From positions 21,240-85,239 of the forward strand of contig JBBIKG010000011.1 in assembly GCA_037445555.1 (NCBI GenBank): DNA of 64,000 nucleotides, read 5' to 3'. Made by a program: the position numbers and the translations under genes. The DNA comes from JAAYJT01 sp037445555. Lineage in GTDB: Bacteria > Bacteroidota > Bacteroidia > Bacteroidales > JAAYJT01. Under the pieces are notes generated by a model. The model was not told the DNA's origin. It saw only the letters and a list, made by a program, of their open reading frames with translations, and ran no database searches. Position 1 is the first letter of the stretch. The number at the start of each line of letters is the position of its first letter. This document shows, one piece after another, positions 26,471 through 35,947 of this stretch.

Positions 26471-27790
26471 TTAATTCTTTTGTTTGGGCAAATAGTACAA
26501 AACCACTCTGTTATCATTCACCAGGTATTTTTTCGCTACCTGTTGAATATCAGCCTGTGTCACGCTCATATACCGTTCCAGGTCAGAATTTATCAGCCCG
26601 GGGTTGTTGAAGAATAGCTGATACTCAGCCAACTGATCGGCAATAGCCGACATGCGGTTCAATCTCGATACAAAACTGTTTTCCTGCATATTGCGCGATT
26701 TTTCGAATTCGCGCTGGCTCAGCCCCTCGTTCTTAACTTTTTCAATCTCATCATTGATCGCCTTCTCCAGATCTTGGGCTTCGACACCTGCATTGGCTAT
26801 GCCGATCACCAGGAACAGCCCTTCGTCAGCAAGTGGAAAAGGAAATGAAAGAACGGCCAGCGCCTTTTGCTGCTCATCGACAATGGCCTTGTGAAGCCTT
26901 GAGCTTTGTCCGTCAGACAGGATATTGGTAAGCATCCTCACTGCGTAACTGTCCGGATGTCCTGCAGACGGCGCACGAAAGGCCATCATCACTGCCGGCA
27001 ACTGGATGTTGTCGTACAGGATATCTCTTATCTCGGCACCCAATGGAGGTTCGGTGATGTTGGGTCTTTCGATGGGTTTGGTTCCGCGCGGGATGTCACT
27101 GAAATATTTCGAGATAAGTGCTTTGGTTTTATCGATGTCAATGTCGCCGGCAATGGCCAATACGGCGTTGTTTGGCACGTAGTAGGTGCGATAGAACTCC
27201 CTGAATTCTTCAAGCGTAGCCTGATCGATGTATTGAACTGAACCTATGGGTGTCCAGCGATACGGATGTTTCCTGAAGGCCCTCATGAAAATCTCTTCCT
27301 GAAAGGAGCCATAGGGCTGGTTATCGTAGCGCTGGCTTCGTTCTTCCTTAATAACGCTACGCTGGGTTTCAACTCCCACGCTGTCGATCACCAGATGGAG
27401 CATGCGCTCTGATTCGAGCCACAGCCCTAGCTCGAGCTGATTTGAAGGAAGCAACTCGTAGTAGTGTGTTTTGTCATTAGTGGTGTATGCATTTACCTGC
27501 CCTCCGGCATCCTGTACAATCTTGAAATACTGACCCCGGCCAATGTTTTTAGACCCCTCAAACATGAGGTGCTCCATAAAGTGGGCAAAGCCAGTACGGT
27601 CTGGTCGTTCGTTTTTTGATCCTACATGGTAGGTTATGGTTACTGCCACCACCGGCGCCGATTTATCCTGGTGCAGGAGGACGACTAGCCCGTTGTCGAG
27701 CTCGTACTCCACAAATTCAATTTTCCTGTTTTGCGCATGCAAAACCATCGTAAGTGCCACAAACAGCACAATTAACAATTTTCTTATCAT
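26471..27790 (-). CDS. M16-family zinc metalloprotease, catalytic subunit
   Basis: A 439-aa exported protease (signal peptide LLIVLFVALTMVLHAQ). The inverted zinc motif HFMEH is at residues 70-74 and the third ligand Glu is 76 residues later in VIKEERSQR (E150), as in pitrilysin-type M16B enzymes. It should form a clam-shaped heterodimer with the inactive M16 subunit whose ATG is 13 nt downstream. It follows the NPP-type phosphodiesterase by 9 nt, so all three are likely one operon. Substrates are probably short to medium peptides in the periplasm. The second M16 domain (about residues 190-430) lacks metal ligands, as is normal. Confidence 0.95.
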   Translation of the reverse strand: MIRKLLIVLFVALTMVLHAQNRKIEFVEYELDNGLVVLLHQDKSAPVVAVTITYHVGSKNERPDRTGFAHFMEHLMFEGSKNIGRGQYFKIVQDAGGQVNAYTTNDKTHYYELLPSNQLELGLWLESERMLHLVIDSVGVETQRSVIKEERSQRYDNQPYGSFQEEIFMRAFRKHPYRWTPIGSVQYIDQATLEEFREFYRTYYVPNNAVLAIAGDIDIDKTKALISKYFSDIPRGTKPIERPNITEPPLGAEIRDILYDNIQLPAVMMAFRAPSAGHPDSYAVRMLTNILSDGQSSRLHKAIVDEQQKALAVLSFPFPLADEGLFLVIGIANAGVEAQDLEKAINDEIEKVKNEGLSQREFEKSRNMQENSFVSRLNRMSAIADQLAEYQLFFNNPGLINSDLERYMSVTQADIQQVAKKYLVNDNRVVLYYLPKQKN

Positions 27791-27799
27791 ACGATTAGG

Positions 27800-29020
27800 T
27801 TATTTTGGGTTATCCGTGGTGGTCCTGAGCATCTGTTGCACAGCGTCCAGGCTGCCGTCAACGTTTTGTGGAATTATGCCGAGTATATGAGCAAACAAGG
27901 GGTAGAGATCAATATTATCAAATACCGGCTGGCGATATCCGCTTTTAAAGGAGGGGCCAGCGGCATAAAAAATGGCATGCATATCCTTGTTTCGGATATC
28001 ATATCCATGGGTGCCACCTGAATACTCGTTCGATGATCCTCTACGCCAGCCGATGCTCCAGGCACTGTCGGCAGCTACGATAATATCAAGCGTGCGGGGA
28101 TGGGTGCCGTAATTCAATTCTCTTGGCACCTCTCCGCTTTTCCATACCTGTAAATTCTTCACTTTGCTGAGTCTGTTGTAAATAGAATCCACGAAGCCCT
28201 GTTTGGCTTTTATGCTATAAACCGGGTTTCCTCCTATGGCTTTGTCCACCCAACTTTCTTTAACATAGTCGGTAAGAGTGATGCTTTTTTCGGCACTGAT
28301 TTTTCCCATGCCATGGTCGCTGGTTACAATGAGGTTGATATTTGAGGCTATTGGGAGTTGACCCAGCTTTCGGCAGAATACCCCAAGAAGACGGTCAAGA
28401 TCTTCAGCCTTTTGCAGTGTCCGTTTATCGTCGGGTCCATACATATGACCTACGGCATCAGGTTCGTGCAGGTACCACATTATAAGTCGCGGTCGTCGGT
28501 GTTCAGGCAGCTTAAGCCAGGCGATCACACTGTCAATTCTGTCTTCGAGGGGTACGGTTTGAAGGTAGGGTTTCCAGATCGACGGTTGAATTCCTTTAAT
28601 GGGCAATTCGCTTCCCACCCAAAAATATGATGCTGTTCTTACGTTTTGGAGTTCGGCAGTTACCCATATGGGTTCGCCTCCATAGTACTTCGGGTTATTA
28701 CGTTCGGCCTGGTCTCGCATGGTATAGGTGCTTCCGGTAGCCGGGTCAAAAAAACTGTTATTCACCAGTCCATGGTGATCGGGATAAAGGCCGGTAGCCA
28801 TAGTATAGTGGTTAGGAAAGGTTTTTGACGGGAAGGCGGGTCGGATGGCTTCAGCCTTAACGCCCACCCGGGCCAGCGAGTCAAGCACAGGAGTGTGGGC
28901 CCTGTCAGGATAATCCCAGCGAAACCCGTCCATTGAAAGAACCACTAGGTAGGGTTTTTCCTGGGCACAGGCACATAACCAAAGGGAAGAGAGCAACAGC
29001 AGCAGTGGTATTTTTTTCAT
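27800..29020 (-). CDS. Ectonucleotide pyrophosphatase/phosphodiesterase (NPP family, alkaline phosphatase superfamily)
   Basis: A 406-aa envelope enzyme hydrolysing phosphodiester or pyrophosphate bonds, for example in nucleotides. The N-terminus is a signal sequence with LWLCAC, probably a lipoprotein. Metal and catalytic sites read in order: SMDGFRWDY with D31, PSKTFPNHYTMATG with the Thr67 nucleophile, HEPDAVGH, TSDHGM and GTHGYD. The start is ATG 29020; the longer ORF from 29077 runs back through a terminator hairpin and is unlikely. It heads an operon with the two M16 peptidase genes (9-nt gap). The combination suggests a periplasmic nutrient-salvage role, but the phosphodiesterase need not work with the peptidases. 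Confidence 0.93.
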   Translation of the reverse strand: MKKIPLLLLLSSLWLCACAQEKPYLVVLSMDGFRWDYPDRAHTPVLDSLARVGVKAEAIRPAFPSKTFPNHYTMATGLYPDHHGLVNNSFFDPATGSTYTMRDQAERNNPKYYGGEPIWVTAELQNVRTASYFWVGSELPIKGIQPSIWKPYLQTVPLEDRIDSVIAWLKLPEHRRPRLIMWYLHEPDAVGHMYGPDDKRTLQKAEDLDRLLGVFCRKLGQLPIASNINLIVTSDHGMGKISAEKSITLTDYVKESWVDKAIGGNPVYSIKAKQGFVDSIYNRLSKVKNLQVWKSGEVPRELNYGTHPRTLDIIVAADSAWSIGWRRGSSNEYSGGTHGYDIRNKDMHAIFYAAGPSFKSGYRQPVFDNIDLYPLFAHILGIIPQNVDGSLDAVQQMLRTTTDNPK

Positions 29021-29048
29021 TGATTTCAAAGTTTTTCTGCGCAAAACT

Positions 29049-29084
29049 AAAAAAAAAGAGGCTGCCTTTTGGGGCAACCTCTTT
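29049..29084 (-). terminator. Terminator of the TonB-dependent receptor gene
   Basis: Read on the minus strand, AAAGAGG-x-TGCC and GGCA-x-CCTCTTT form an 11-bp stem with one mismatch (29055-29066 with 29073-29084) and a 6-nt loop. A run of T follows (A-run at 29049-29057 on the plus strand). It starts 23 bp after the receptor stop codon at 29107 and separates that gene from the NPP-M16 operon. Confidence 0.85.
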
Positions 29085-29106
29085 CATTAAGCAACTTTTG
29101 TGCCGG

Positions 29107-32100
29107 TTAATTGAAGATGTATTTCAGTCCGATCTGGATTCTGTACATATCGCTGATAGCCAGGCTTGACTGGTAGGTGTCGGTGATAAGTTTATTGTTG
29201 ACAGCCGCCATACGATAGATGGCATAGCCATTCTGATCGATCGGGCCGCTGGTTGCAGGTGTGCCGCCTGTCACTGTGGGACGTACCACTAAAGGCTGAT
29301 TAGTGATCACGCGTTTACCAACTCCCCAGTTTTTATTAAGCATATTAGTGAGGTTAACAATCTCAAAACGCATCTGGAGTTTGTTTTTGGTGCCTGCTAT
29401 ATTGGCAATCAGGTCATGCTGCATCGAGAAATCCACTCTCGAAACCATTGGGAGGAAGGCACCGTTGCGCTCTGCATATTTTCCGCGGTTTGCATTCAGA
29501 TATTTATCCTGCTTAATGAACCTTTCCCAAGCGTCTTTCTGATCATCAGCGCTGAAGTTGGCCAGGTTCGTCGTTACCGAAGGGTTGTAGGTTACCACCG
29601 ACCCGGTTGATGAGATGCTGTATGGATAGAAGTTCATCTCGCTCTTGTCCTTTGGGATATAGATGAGGTCGTTTGATGTGCCTCCATCGCGGTTCAGGTC
29701 GCCTGAAAACCCCCAGGAGTAGTTGCCCGGGGTGAAGCTTTCAAATAAAAATGTGAATGCGGTTGAACTCGGTGTTTTATAAGTGACGACTCCGAATACT
29801 CTATGTCCGAGCGATGCAGAGGCAAAACCGATACCGGGATTGTTCGGGTCGCCGGTGTGCTGGTTGTTGTTCCATGAACCAAAAGCGATTGAACCCGGAT
29901 CCACTGTGTTTTTGGTGATACCGTAGCTGTAAGCGGCTTTCAGGTAAAGTCCTTTTGAAAATGGCTTTTCGAGACTTGCAGCAAAGTTGTAGGAAGCACC
30001 CACGTTCTGGTTTTTCATAACAATAGCGCTGGTGATCTTGCTGTTGATCCTGTTTGCCGGGCTTGCCACGTATATCAAACGGTTATCAGCTCCCGAGAAC
30101 CGGGTGGTATTGTCAATGAGGTTGGCATTGATGTAATAAATACCGTTAACATCACGGCTGTAAAGGAACTCGAGAGTTCCGATGAGGTTGAAAGGCAGTT
30201 TCTGGTCAACAGCTATATTTGAACGCCAAACTTGAGGGAATTTGAATTTTGGATCGGTGAGGGCCAGTTCATATGAGGTAGCCGGCGCACCTGAAATAGT
30301 GGTGGGTTTAAATTTGTTGATATCAGGATTAAACGGCCGTGCAGTGGTGTTGTTCAGTTCTTCAAATCCTGTCAGGATACCATTATTCCCAATCTGGTTT
30401 GAAATCCAAACGTAGGCTGGCTTTCCGGTGAAAATACCGGTACCGCCGCGCACCTGAGTACTCTTGTCGTTTTTCGGATCCCAGTTGAACCCAAACCTGG
30501 GTGACCACAACGGGCGGGGATCGGGTAATTTGTCTGTTTTGTAGGTCACTTCCTTGTTGTTTTCATCACGGAATTTGAACCCTTCAACTTCGGTATTCTT
30601 AAAGCCGGTATCTCCGAAGAAAGGCATGTCGATTCTCATACCGAAAGTAAGATTGAGGTTGGGCATCACACGCCATTCGTTCTGGCCGTATATTCCGGCG
30701 TAGATCACATCCAGAGGCTGCACCGGGATGGGTTTGTCAGGAATGTTTGACCAACGAACCTGGAAGCGGCGCAAGGTAACCGGGGCCACGGTGCGACTTG
30801 GGTTAGCCAGGAAACCGTTGGCATCGGTATAGAAGTCGGCAAGTGAGTTGTAGGAATAGACACTTTGTGAACCCGGGAAGAAAATATTTTCAGAGTAATA
30901 TTTTTCGAGGCTAAGGCCCATGGTCCAGGTTTGTTTTTCTCTGAAAATGCTGAAGTTATTCTGCAACTGGTAGGTCGAATAGCGTAATTCGTTGTTAGGC
31001 GTGAAGGGTTCAAACCCAAAACTGGTATATACAATACCGGCGTTCAAAATATCCACGAAGGGGAACATTTCACCCCTTGAAGCGCGGCTTTCGTCCTGAT
31101 AAGTGTATCCAGCTATGAAGTTGTTGGCCATGTTGTCGCCAAATCGAGAGTTTACTTCGCCGATAATGGAGGTGATGTTTTCCATGATCTGGTAGTTGGA
31201 GTTCTGGAAGTTCAGACCATTGAGGTTTGAACGGCGGGTGCCCATACCGAGAGAGGAAGAGTTTGAAAGCAGGATATCGGTGAACGACTCCAGCTTATTG
31301 AATCGAATGCTTGCCTTATGTTTATCATTGATGTTGTAGTCGAGTTTGGCAATAATGCGGGTGGCAGGTGTTTCGTGGGTGTATCCCTGGTAAGGGCCAG
31401 TTTCGTAGTTAAATTTTTCTTTCAGGAACTTGCTCAATGCATCGAGATCTGAAGCCAGAACCCTGGTCACGTTACCTGTCACTGTTTGTCCGCCGGTGTT
31501 TGCCAAAAATGTAGTTCCGGGGGCTGTAGTGTTTTCTTTTGAATAGTCGGCAAAAATGAAGAGCTTGTCCTTAATGATTGGTCCGCCAAGGCTGAATCCG
31601 AAATCATAATATTTGAAATCGCCGGGGGTAAGGGTCTGATCCTTAGCCTGCACACCGCTCATATTCGAGTTGCGGAAATTGTAAGAGGCTTCACCCTTGA
31701 TGGTGTTTGTACCGCTCTTGGTAACTACGTTGACACCAGCCCCCACAAAGTTGCCCTGACGAACGTCGTAAGGAGCGATGTTGACGCTGATGGCTTCAAT
31801 GGCCGAGAGCGAGATAGGGGCAACCCCGGTGCGGTCGCCGGGCTGGCCGGCCAAACCGAAGGAGTTATTGAAGTAGGACCCGTCCACGGTGATGTTGTTG
31901 AAACGGTCGTCCATACCGCCGAATGAGCTACCCCTTGCCTGGGGAACCAATCGGGTGAAGTCGTTTATCCTGCGGTTGATGCTGGGCATGGTGGTGATAG
32001 CATCCTGACCCACGCTGGTTGATGCACCCGTGCGGCTGGAGCTGAAAATGGCATCACGCACATACACCACTTCCACTTCGCCAAGCAGTGCGCTGGCATC

Positions 32101-32436
32101 GCGCAGGGCAAAGTTCATGTTGGTGGTACCTCCAAGGTTGATGGAGACGTTTTCCTGCTTCTGCGTTTCGTATCCTACAAAGGAAACTGTTATCTCTAAA
32201 TTGGCTTCTTCCCTCATGCCTGGGATAGTGAACCGACCTTCGTGGTTGGTTGATATCCCATAGCGGGTACCTGATGGTTCGTGCACTGCAAGTACGGTTG
32301 ATCCTGGCAACGGCTGTCCTGAAACATCAAGCACTACACCGCTTAGTGAACCGGTGGTCACACCTTGCGCAAATGCAGGCTGCCATGCAGCCACCAGAAT
32401 TAGTGCAAAAAATCCAAGAAGTAATTTGTTTTTCAT
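29107..32436 (-). CDS. TonB-dependent outer-membrane receptor, Oar-like, with carboxypeptidase-regulatory-like domain
   Basis: An 1109-aa protein. Signal peptide (KLLLGFFALILVAAWQPAFAQ), then a carboxypeptidase-D regulatory-like Ig domain at about 28-110 (GSLSGVVLDVSGQPLPGSTV). A plug domain at about 130-240 (NDFTRLVPQARGSSFGG; GAGVNVVTKSGTN) and a beta-barrel ending in IQIGLKYIFN follow. The layout, with GxVNVVTKSGTN and a long Oar-type barrel, resembles Myxococcus Oar and its many Bacteroidota relatives rather than SusC; there is no SusD partner next to it. It would import a large substrate or export a component, driven by TonB. It has its own terminator and, by prediction, a long leader of about 270 nt. 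Confidence 0.9.
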   Translation of the reverse strand: MKNKLLLGFFALILVAAWQPAFAQGVTTGSLSGVVLDVSGQPLPGSTVLAVHEPSGTRYGISTNHEGRFTIPGMREEANLEITVSFVGYETQKQENVSINLGGTTNMNFALRDASALLGEVEVVYVRDAIFSSSRTGASTSVGQDAITTMPSINRRINDFTRLVPQARGSSFGGMDDRFNNITVDGSYFNNSFGLAGQPGDRTGVAPISLSAIEAISVNIAPYDVRQGNFVGAGVNVVTKSGTNTIKGEASYNFRNSNMSGVQAKDQTLTPGDFKYYDFGFSLGGPIIKDKLFIFADYSKENTTAPGTTFLANTGGQTVTGNVTRVLASDLDALSKFLKEKFNYETGPYQGYTHETPATRIIAKLDYNINDKHKASIRFNKLESFTDILLSNSSSLGMGTRRSNLNGLNFQNSNYQIMENITSIIGEVNSRFGDNMANNFIAGYTYQDESRASRGEMFPFVDILNAGIVYTSFGFEPFTPNNELRYSTYQLQNNFSIFREKQTWTMGLSLEKYYSENIFFPGSQSVYSYNSLADFYTDANGFLANPSRTVAPVTLRRFQVRWSNIPDKPIPVQPLDVIYAGIYGQNEWRVMPNLNLTFGMRIDMPFFGDTGFKNTEVEGFKFRDENNKEVTYKTDKLPDPRPLWSPRFGFNWDPKNDKSTQVRGGTGIFTGKPAYVWISNQIGNNGILTGFEELNNTTARPFNPDINKFKPTTISGAPATSYELALTDPKFKFPQVWRSNIAVDQKLPFNLIGTLEFLYSRDVNGIYYINANLIDNTTRFSGADNRLIYVASPANRINSKITSAIVMKNQNVGASYNFAASLEKPFSKGLYLKAAYSYGITKNTVDPGSIAFGSWNNNQHTGDPNNPGIGFASASLGHRVFGVVTYKTPSSTAFTFLFESFTPGNYSWGFSGDLNRDGGTSNDLIYIPKDKSEMNFYPYSISSTGSVVTYNPSVTTNLANFSADDQKDAWERFIKQDKYLNANRGKYAERNGAFLPMVSRVDFSMQHDLIANIAGTKNKLQMRFEIVNLTNMLNKNWGVGKRVITNQPLVVRPTVTGGTPATSGPIDQNGYAIYRMAAVNNKLITDTYQSSLAISDMYRIQIGLKYIFN

Positions 32437-32713
32437 AATACTTGGTTTGGTTAGATGAATAATTGATCGATCTTAAACATATATCAAATTTGAAAAATCA
32501 GAGTAAGCTTGCCGGGATGTGGAGCGTCCAAAGAGAATTTGCCCCGGCTTTGTTAGCACCAATTCGCATTTCGCACATGCTGATTTTTTACTTAAATAGT
32601 TTGGTCAACTCAATCAAAATTGCAACACCAACAAAGCTTTGGCATTTTTAACATACCAAATTGGCTGATTACCAGCGTTGAGCCCAATGCCTTGTCAGAG
32701 TTGTTAAACTTCG

Positions 32714-32743
32714 CAAATATAGAAACCGAACTGTAATAAACAA
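32714..32743 (-). promoter_or_regulatory. Putative promoter of the TonB-dependent receptor
   Basis: On the minus strand, TTG (32743-32741), 19-bp spacer, TATATTTG (32721-32714) match the Bacteroidota -33/-7 consensus. The predicted start near 32707 leaves a leader of about 270 nt. Confidence 0.45.
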
Positions 32744-32763
32744 GTAGGGGAAAATTAAATAAA

Positions 32764-32782
32764 TATTAACAATTTGTTAATA
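32764..32782. promoter_or_regulatory. Perfect 9-bp dyad (candidate operator) upstream of the receptor promoter
   Basis: TATTAACAA and TTGTTAATA are exact inverted repeats around a single T at 32773. The centre lies about 66 bp upstream of the predicted receptor start, a usual position for an activator site. No T-run follows, so it is not a terminator. The regulator is unknown. Confidence 0.4.
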
Positions 32783-32827
32783 ACCTGGCTCGGGATCCAA
32801 GATAAGCCAAAGATGAGCAGGGTAAGG

Positions 32828-33631
32828 TCAAAGGATGCGTTTTATAACGCGCAGTTTATGCGTGTATCTCTTACCCTTTTCGTTAAAGATTCCGAAATGA
32901 TCGAACCTGTTTACTTTAACAAATCCACTGCTGTGTATGATATGTTTGCTGTCGATAATGATGCCCGTGTGTATGATCTGCCCTTCGTCGTTGTCGAAGA
33001 AGGCGATATCGCCCGCCCTGACCTCACTGGGCAGATTCACTACATCACCCAGGCTTACTTGCTGTCCTGTATCGCGAAGGAGACTGATGCCGACTAATTT
33101 GAATACCATTTGAACGAAACCCGAACAATCGATGCCAAATGGGCTGCGGCCTCCCCACTGGTAAGGTGAGTGCAGGTAGAGAAAAGCAGCCTGTAGCAGG
33201 CCGGCCTGCAAATCGACGATTCCCGGCTGCCTAATGTCCCCTTCAAACACATATTCTGTTTGCCCTATTCTGAATGATTGCTCATCGATTCCGGGCAATG
33301 AGCTTCCAAGAAGCAGAGGAAAGAAGCGGTTATGAGTGTTATCTGAAATCACCTGTACAAGTTCGGAGCTCACGGGCGTGTTGCCATGCAGCAGCCGCAT
33401 ATACTCCGCTTCGGTTATCTCCTCATACTGCCCGGCCTCAATCCAGCCAGCATAATCGTCAAGGCTGCAACTGACAAGCCGCCAGTTTTTCCTTTGATCA
33501 ATAATGCTAAATGTTTCGCCGAACAACACCTGAGAAACCATTTCCGACCTATGATCAGGCTCGGAGTGCAGCGCTGCAAGTGAAAGGTTGCAATATCCAA
33601 ATCCTTTAATCGAATATTCCTTAGGGTCCAT
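32828..33631 (-). CDS. SH3b-NlpC/P60 cell-wall endopeptidase
   Basis: A 267-aa C40 cysteine peptidase, predicted to cut gamma-D-Glu-diaminopimelate bonds in muropeptides. Residues 10-75 form a bacterial SH3-like domain (SEMVSQVLFGETFSIIDQ; YAGWIEAGQY). The catalytic domain shows SPYQWGGRSPFGIDCSGFVQ with Cys169, QIIHTGIII with His221 and HIIHSSG with His233. No signal peptide is visible, so it may act in the cytoplasm on recycled peptides like dipeptidyl-peptidase VI, which has the same domain order. It starts 4 nt after the stop of the CPA2 antiporter, a tight operon. Confidence 0.92.
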   Translation of the reverse strand: MDPKEYSIKGFGYCNLSLAALHSEPDHRSEMVSQVLFGETFSIIDQRKNWRLVSCSLDDYAGWIEAGQYEEITEAEYMRLLHGNTPVSSELVQVISDNTHNRFFPLLLGSSLPGIDEQSFRIGQTEYVFEGDIRQPGIVDLQAGLLQAAFLYLHSPYQWGGRSPFGIDCSGFVQMVFKLVGISLLRDTGQQVSLGDVVNLPSEVRAGDIAFFDNDEGQIIHTGIIIDSKHIIHSSGFVKVNRFDHFGIFNEKGKRYTHKLRVIKRIL

Positions 33632-33635
33632 AGCG

Positions 33636-35786
33636 TTATTTTTTCAACCTTAAAATTTTTATCAGATGATTTTTGAGCTGGCGATAACGGCTGATGCTTT
33701 TCTCGTAAGGAAATAGTGAGTCGTCATCTAGCTGAAGGGCGCTTTCGTATTTTGGGCCAATTTCCTGGGCCGGATAAACTACAATGAAGCTATGTGTCTG
33801 ATAATTATTAGACAAGTAAAAGGGCAGCTCGTCAAGATAGGGTTGGTAGCTGATGAAACTCCGCCTTGATGACACAAAGATGCAGACATCGGAAGGTTCG
33901 ACCATAAAGGAATCAAGGTAAATGAACAGCGATTGTCCGATTTCAAAAAAGTCGGTTGCCACCTGAGGATTAACGGTTAACGAGGCTCGCTTTAACACTT
34001 TAAGGGTTTCGCTGTCGCTATGAATCATCAGTTTTGCACCAATCTGACCGGTAAGGGTTTTGATTTGCCTGAACCAGCCGGTAAACTCTGCTTCGCGATG
34101 GGCCAATTCCGGAACGAACAGATGAACCCGTTCAACAATGTTTAGAATGCCATTGAGCTTGGATACCATGATGGTTTGGTTGCTGTTGTGCAACACATTA
34201 TCCAGAACGCCGCCGAATATTTTCTCACTGGTCGACATTTTAGCATTCCACCCAATGATGAGCGTTGTAATCTGCAGCTCCTTAATTGCCCTTAGTATTG
34301 CATTTGCAGGATTTATGTCGATACGCGTGACGAGCTGCATCTGCATTTCGGCAGCTTCTGCCTGCCTGAACGATTCATTAAGCACTTTACGACAAAGAGT
34401 GATCTGTTCTGCAGCTTTGTCAGCATCTTTGACAATTGTCAAAGGGTAGATGGGCTCAGATGAAGCTTTGTCCTTGATTAAAATGGACAGCTCTATCAGC
34501 TTTTCGATGGTTTTCGGATTTGAAACAGGTACCATGATTCGTTCTGAAGCCCGTTCAGGTATTGTTTCGTCAGGTGCTTCAATCTTTGCAAGTTTGCGGG
34601 CCGCCGATTCAGTTGCCAAAGAGGATATCAGGCAGGTAATTAAAATCATAACTACCGTGCCATTCAGCACATTATCATTGAACAACCCAATCTGGTATCC
34701 GATGGTTACTGCGGCTAGTGTGGCAGCTGCCTGGCTGTTGCTCAGCCCGAAGATGATACCACGCTCGGCGGTCGAATAGCCGAGTATTTTTTGTGTAGTG
34801 AAGGCAGCCAGCCACTTGCCAGCCAATGCAACCATCGTCATGACAAGTGCCACATTCAGGGTTTGCCATCCGGAGAACAACAGTTTCAGGTCGATGATCA
34901 TTCCGGTACTGATCAGGAAAAAAGGAATAAACAGCGTATTGCCTACGAATTCAATTCGGTTCATCAGCGCCGATCGGGCGGGTATTAGTCTGCTGAACAC
35001 CAGGCCGCTGAGAAACGCCCCGATGATAGCTTCGAGATAGGCCAGCTGCGCAAAAAATGCGCTCAGGAATACGACTGAAAGCACAAAAATGAAGTGCGAG
35101 TAACCCTCGCCTTCAAAGCTTCTGAAGAACCATCGAGCCAGCCAGGGTATTCCATAAAAGATGAACAAGCCAAAAAGAATCATCAGCAAAGTGGCCATGA
35201 GCCAGAAGGCCGGTGTCATCTGATTATTGTGTATCTGAACGATTACAGATAATAGAAATAAGGCCAGAGTGTCGGTAATGAGTGTGCCACCGATGGCTAC
35301 CGTAACGGCTTCATGTTTTGATAAGCCCAGCTTACTTACAATAGGGTAGGTAAGTAGGGTGTGCGATGCAAACATACTGGCAAGCAGGATGGATGAAAGC
35401 AGGCTGAATTCGAGGTAATAATAGGCTATGATCGTACCTATCGACTGAGGAATACTGAATGTCAGCAGACCAAAAAGAAAGGACTTAAGCCTGGTACGTT
35501 TGAACTCATTCAGGTCAATTTCGACCCCGGCCAAAAACATAATATACAGCAGCCCAACCGTACCAAAGAGAATGATACTGCTGTCGCGCAGCAAGAGATT
35601 GAGCCCGTGCGGGCCGATTATGACACCGGCCAGAATGAGTCCGATGATGCCCGGAACACGTAGGCGCCTGAGTATTATAGGAGATAATAAAATAATGAGC
35701 AGAACAATGGCAAAAATTAGCACGGGATTCCTGAGCGGCAGTGTGAAAAAATCTAATGTTGGAACGGCTCCGATCATCCTCGCCAT
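33636..35786 (-). CDS. CPA2-type cation/proton antiporter with C-terminal universal-stress-like domains
   Basis: A 716-aa inner-membrane protein. Residues about 15-400 hold 12-13 helices of the Na+/H+ or K+/H+ exchanger fold, with LRVPGIIGLILAGVIIGPHG near the start, a signature of KefB/KefC-like CPA2 proteins. Residues about 420-716 are soluble and read as one or two UspA-like nucleotide-binding domains (ILIKDKASSEPIYPLTIVKD; ITTLIIGWNAKMS). The start is ATG 35786; the frame extends to 35966 but those 60 residues cross the region upstream of pgpH and lack family sequence. It is divergent from pgpH, the c-di-AMP phosphodiesterase, and coupled to an NlpC/P60 gene. The transported ion cannot be fixed; K+ or Na+ are the candidates. 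Confidence 0.9.
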   Translation of the reverse strand: MARMIGAVPTLDFFTLPLRNPVLIFAIVLLIILLSPIILRRLRVPGIIGLILAGVIIGPHGLNLLLRDSSIILFGTVGLLYIMFLAGVEIDLNEFKRTRLKSFLFGLLTFSIPQSIGTIIAYYYLEFSLLSSILLASMFASHTLLTYPIVSKLGLSKHEAVTVAIGGTLITDTLALFLLSVIVQIHNNQMTPAFWLMATLLMILFGLFIFYGIPWLARWFFRSFEGEGYSHFIFVLSVVFLSAFFAQLAYLEAIIGAFLSGLVFSRLIPARSALMNRIEFVGNTLFIPFFLISTGMIIDLKLLFSGWQTLNVALVMTMVALAGKWLAAFTTQKILGYSTAERGIIFGLSNSQAAATLAAVTIGYQIGLFNDNVLNGTVVMILITCLISSLATESAARKLAKIEAPDETIPERASERIMVPVSNPKTIEKLIELSILIKDKASSEPIYPLTIVKDADKAAEQITLCRKVLNESFRQAEAAEMQMQLVTRIDINPANAILRAIKELQITTLIIGWNAKMSTSEKIFGGVLDNVLHNSNQTIMVSKLNGILNIVERVHLFVPELAHREAEFTGWFRQIKTLTGQIGAKLMIHSDSETLKVLKRASLTVNPQVATDFFEIGQSLFIYLDSFMVEPSDVCIFVSSRRSFISYQPYLDELPFYLSNNYQTHSFIVVYPAQEIGPKYESALQLDDDSLFPYEKSISRYRQLKNHLIKILRLKK

Positions 35787-35797
35787 ATTGGATATTA

Positions 35798-35805
35798 CAA
35801 AAATA
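35798..35805 (-). promoter_or_regulatory. Putative -7 element for the antiporter gene
   Basis: TATTTTTG on the minus strand matches TAnnTTTG. It ends 12 bp from ATG 35786, implying a very short leader (or use of the ATG at 35777). No -33 partner at canonical spacing. Confidence 0.3.
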
Positions 35806-35947
35806 GTAAAAAGGTTAAAATCACCCCCGTCCCACTCATCAAAGTAAATTCCTGGTGATGAAATTATTCTTAAGATATTGTTAAACCGGATTTCAATAGC
35901 CCTTTGAAACCATTTAATTCCTATTTTCGCTTCAAACCATTGACTGG

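Larger units (their letters stand above)
32437..32827. other. Non-coding upstream region of the TonB-dependent receptor (391 bp)
   Basis: No credible gene is seen; a 62-codon plus-strand ORF inside has no coding features. The stretch is AT-rich and contains a predicted minus-strand promoter at 32714-32743 and a 9-bp dyad at 32764-32782. This implies a leader of about 270 nt before the receptor ATG at 32436. I do not recognise a riboswitch fold in the leader. Confidence 0.6.

Noticed and set aside
32463..32651. 62-codon plus-strand ORF upstream of the TonB receptor
   Set aside because: It lies in the predicted leader of the opposite-strand gene and has no coding features.
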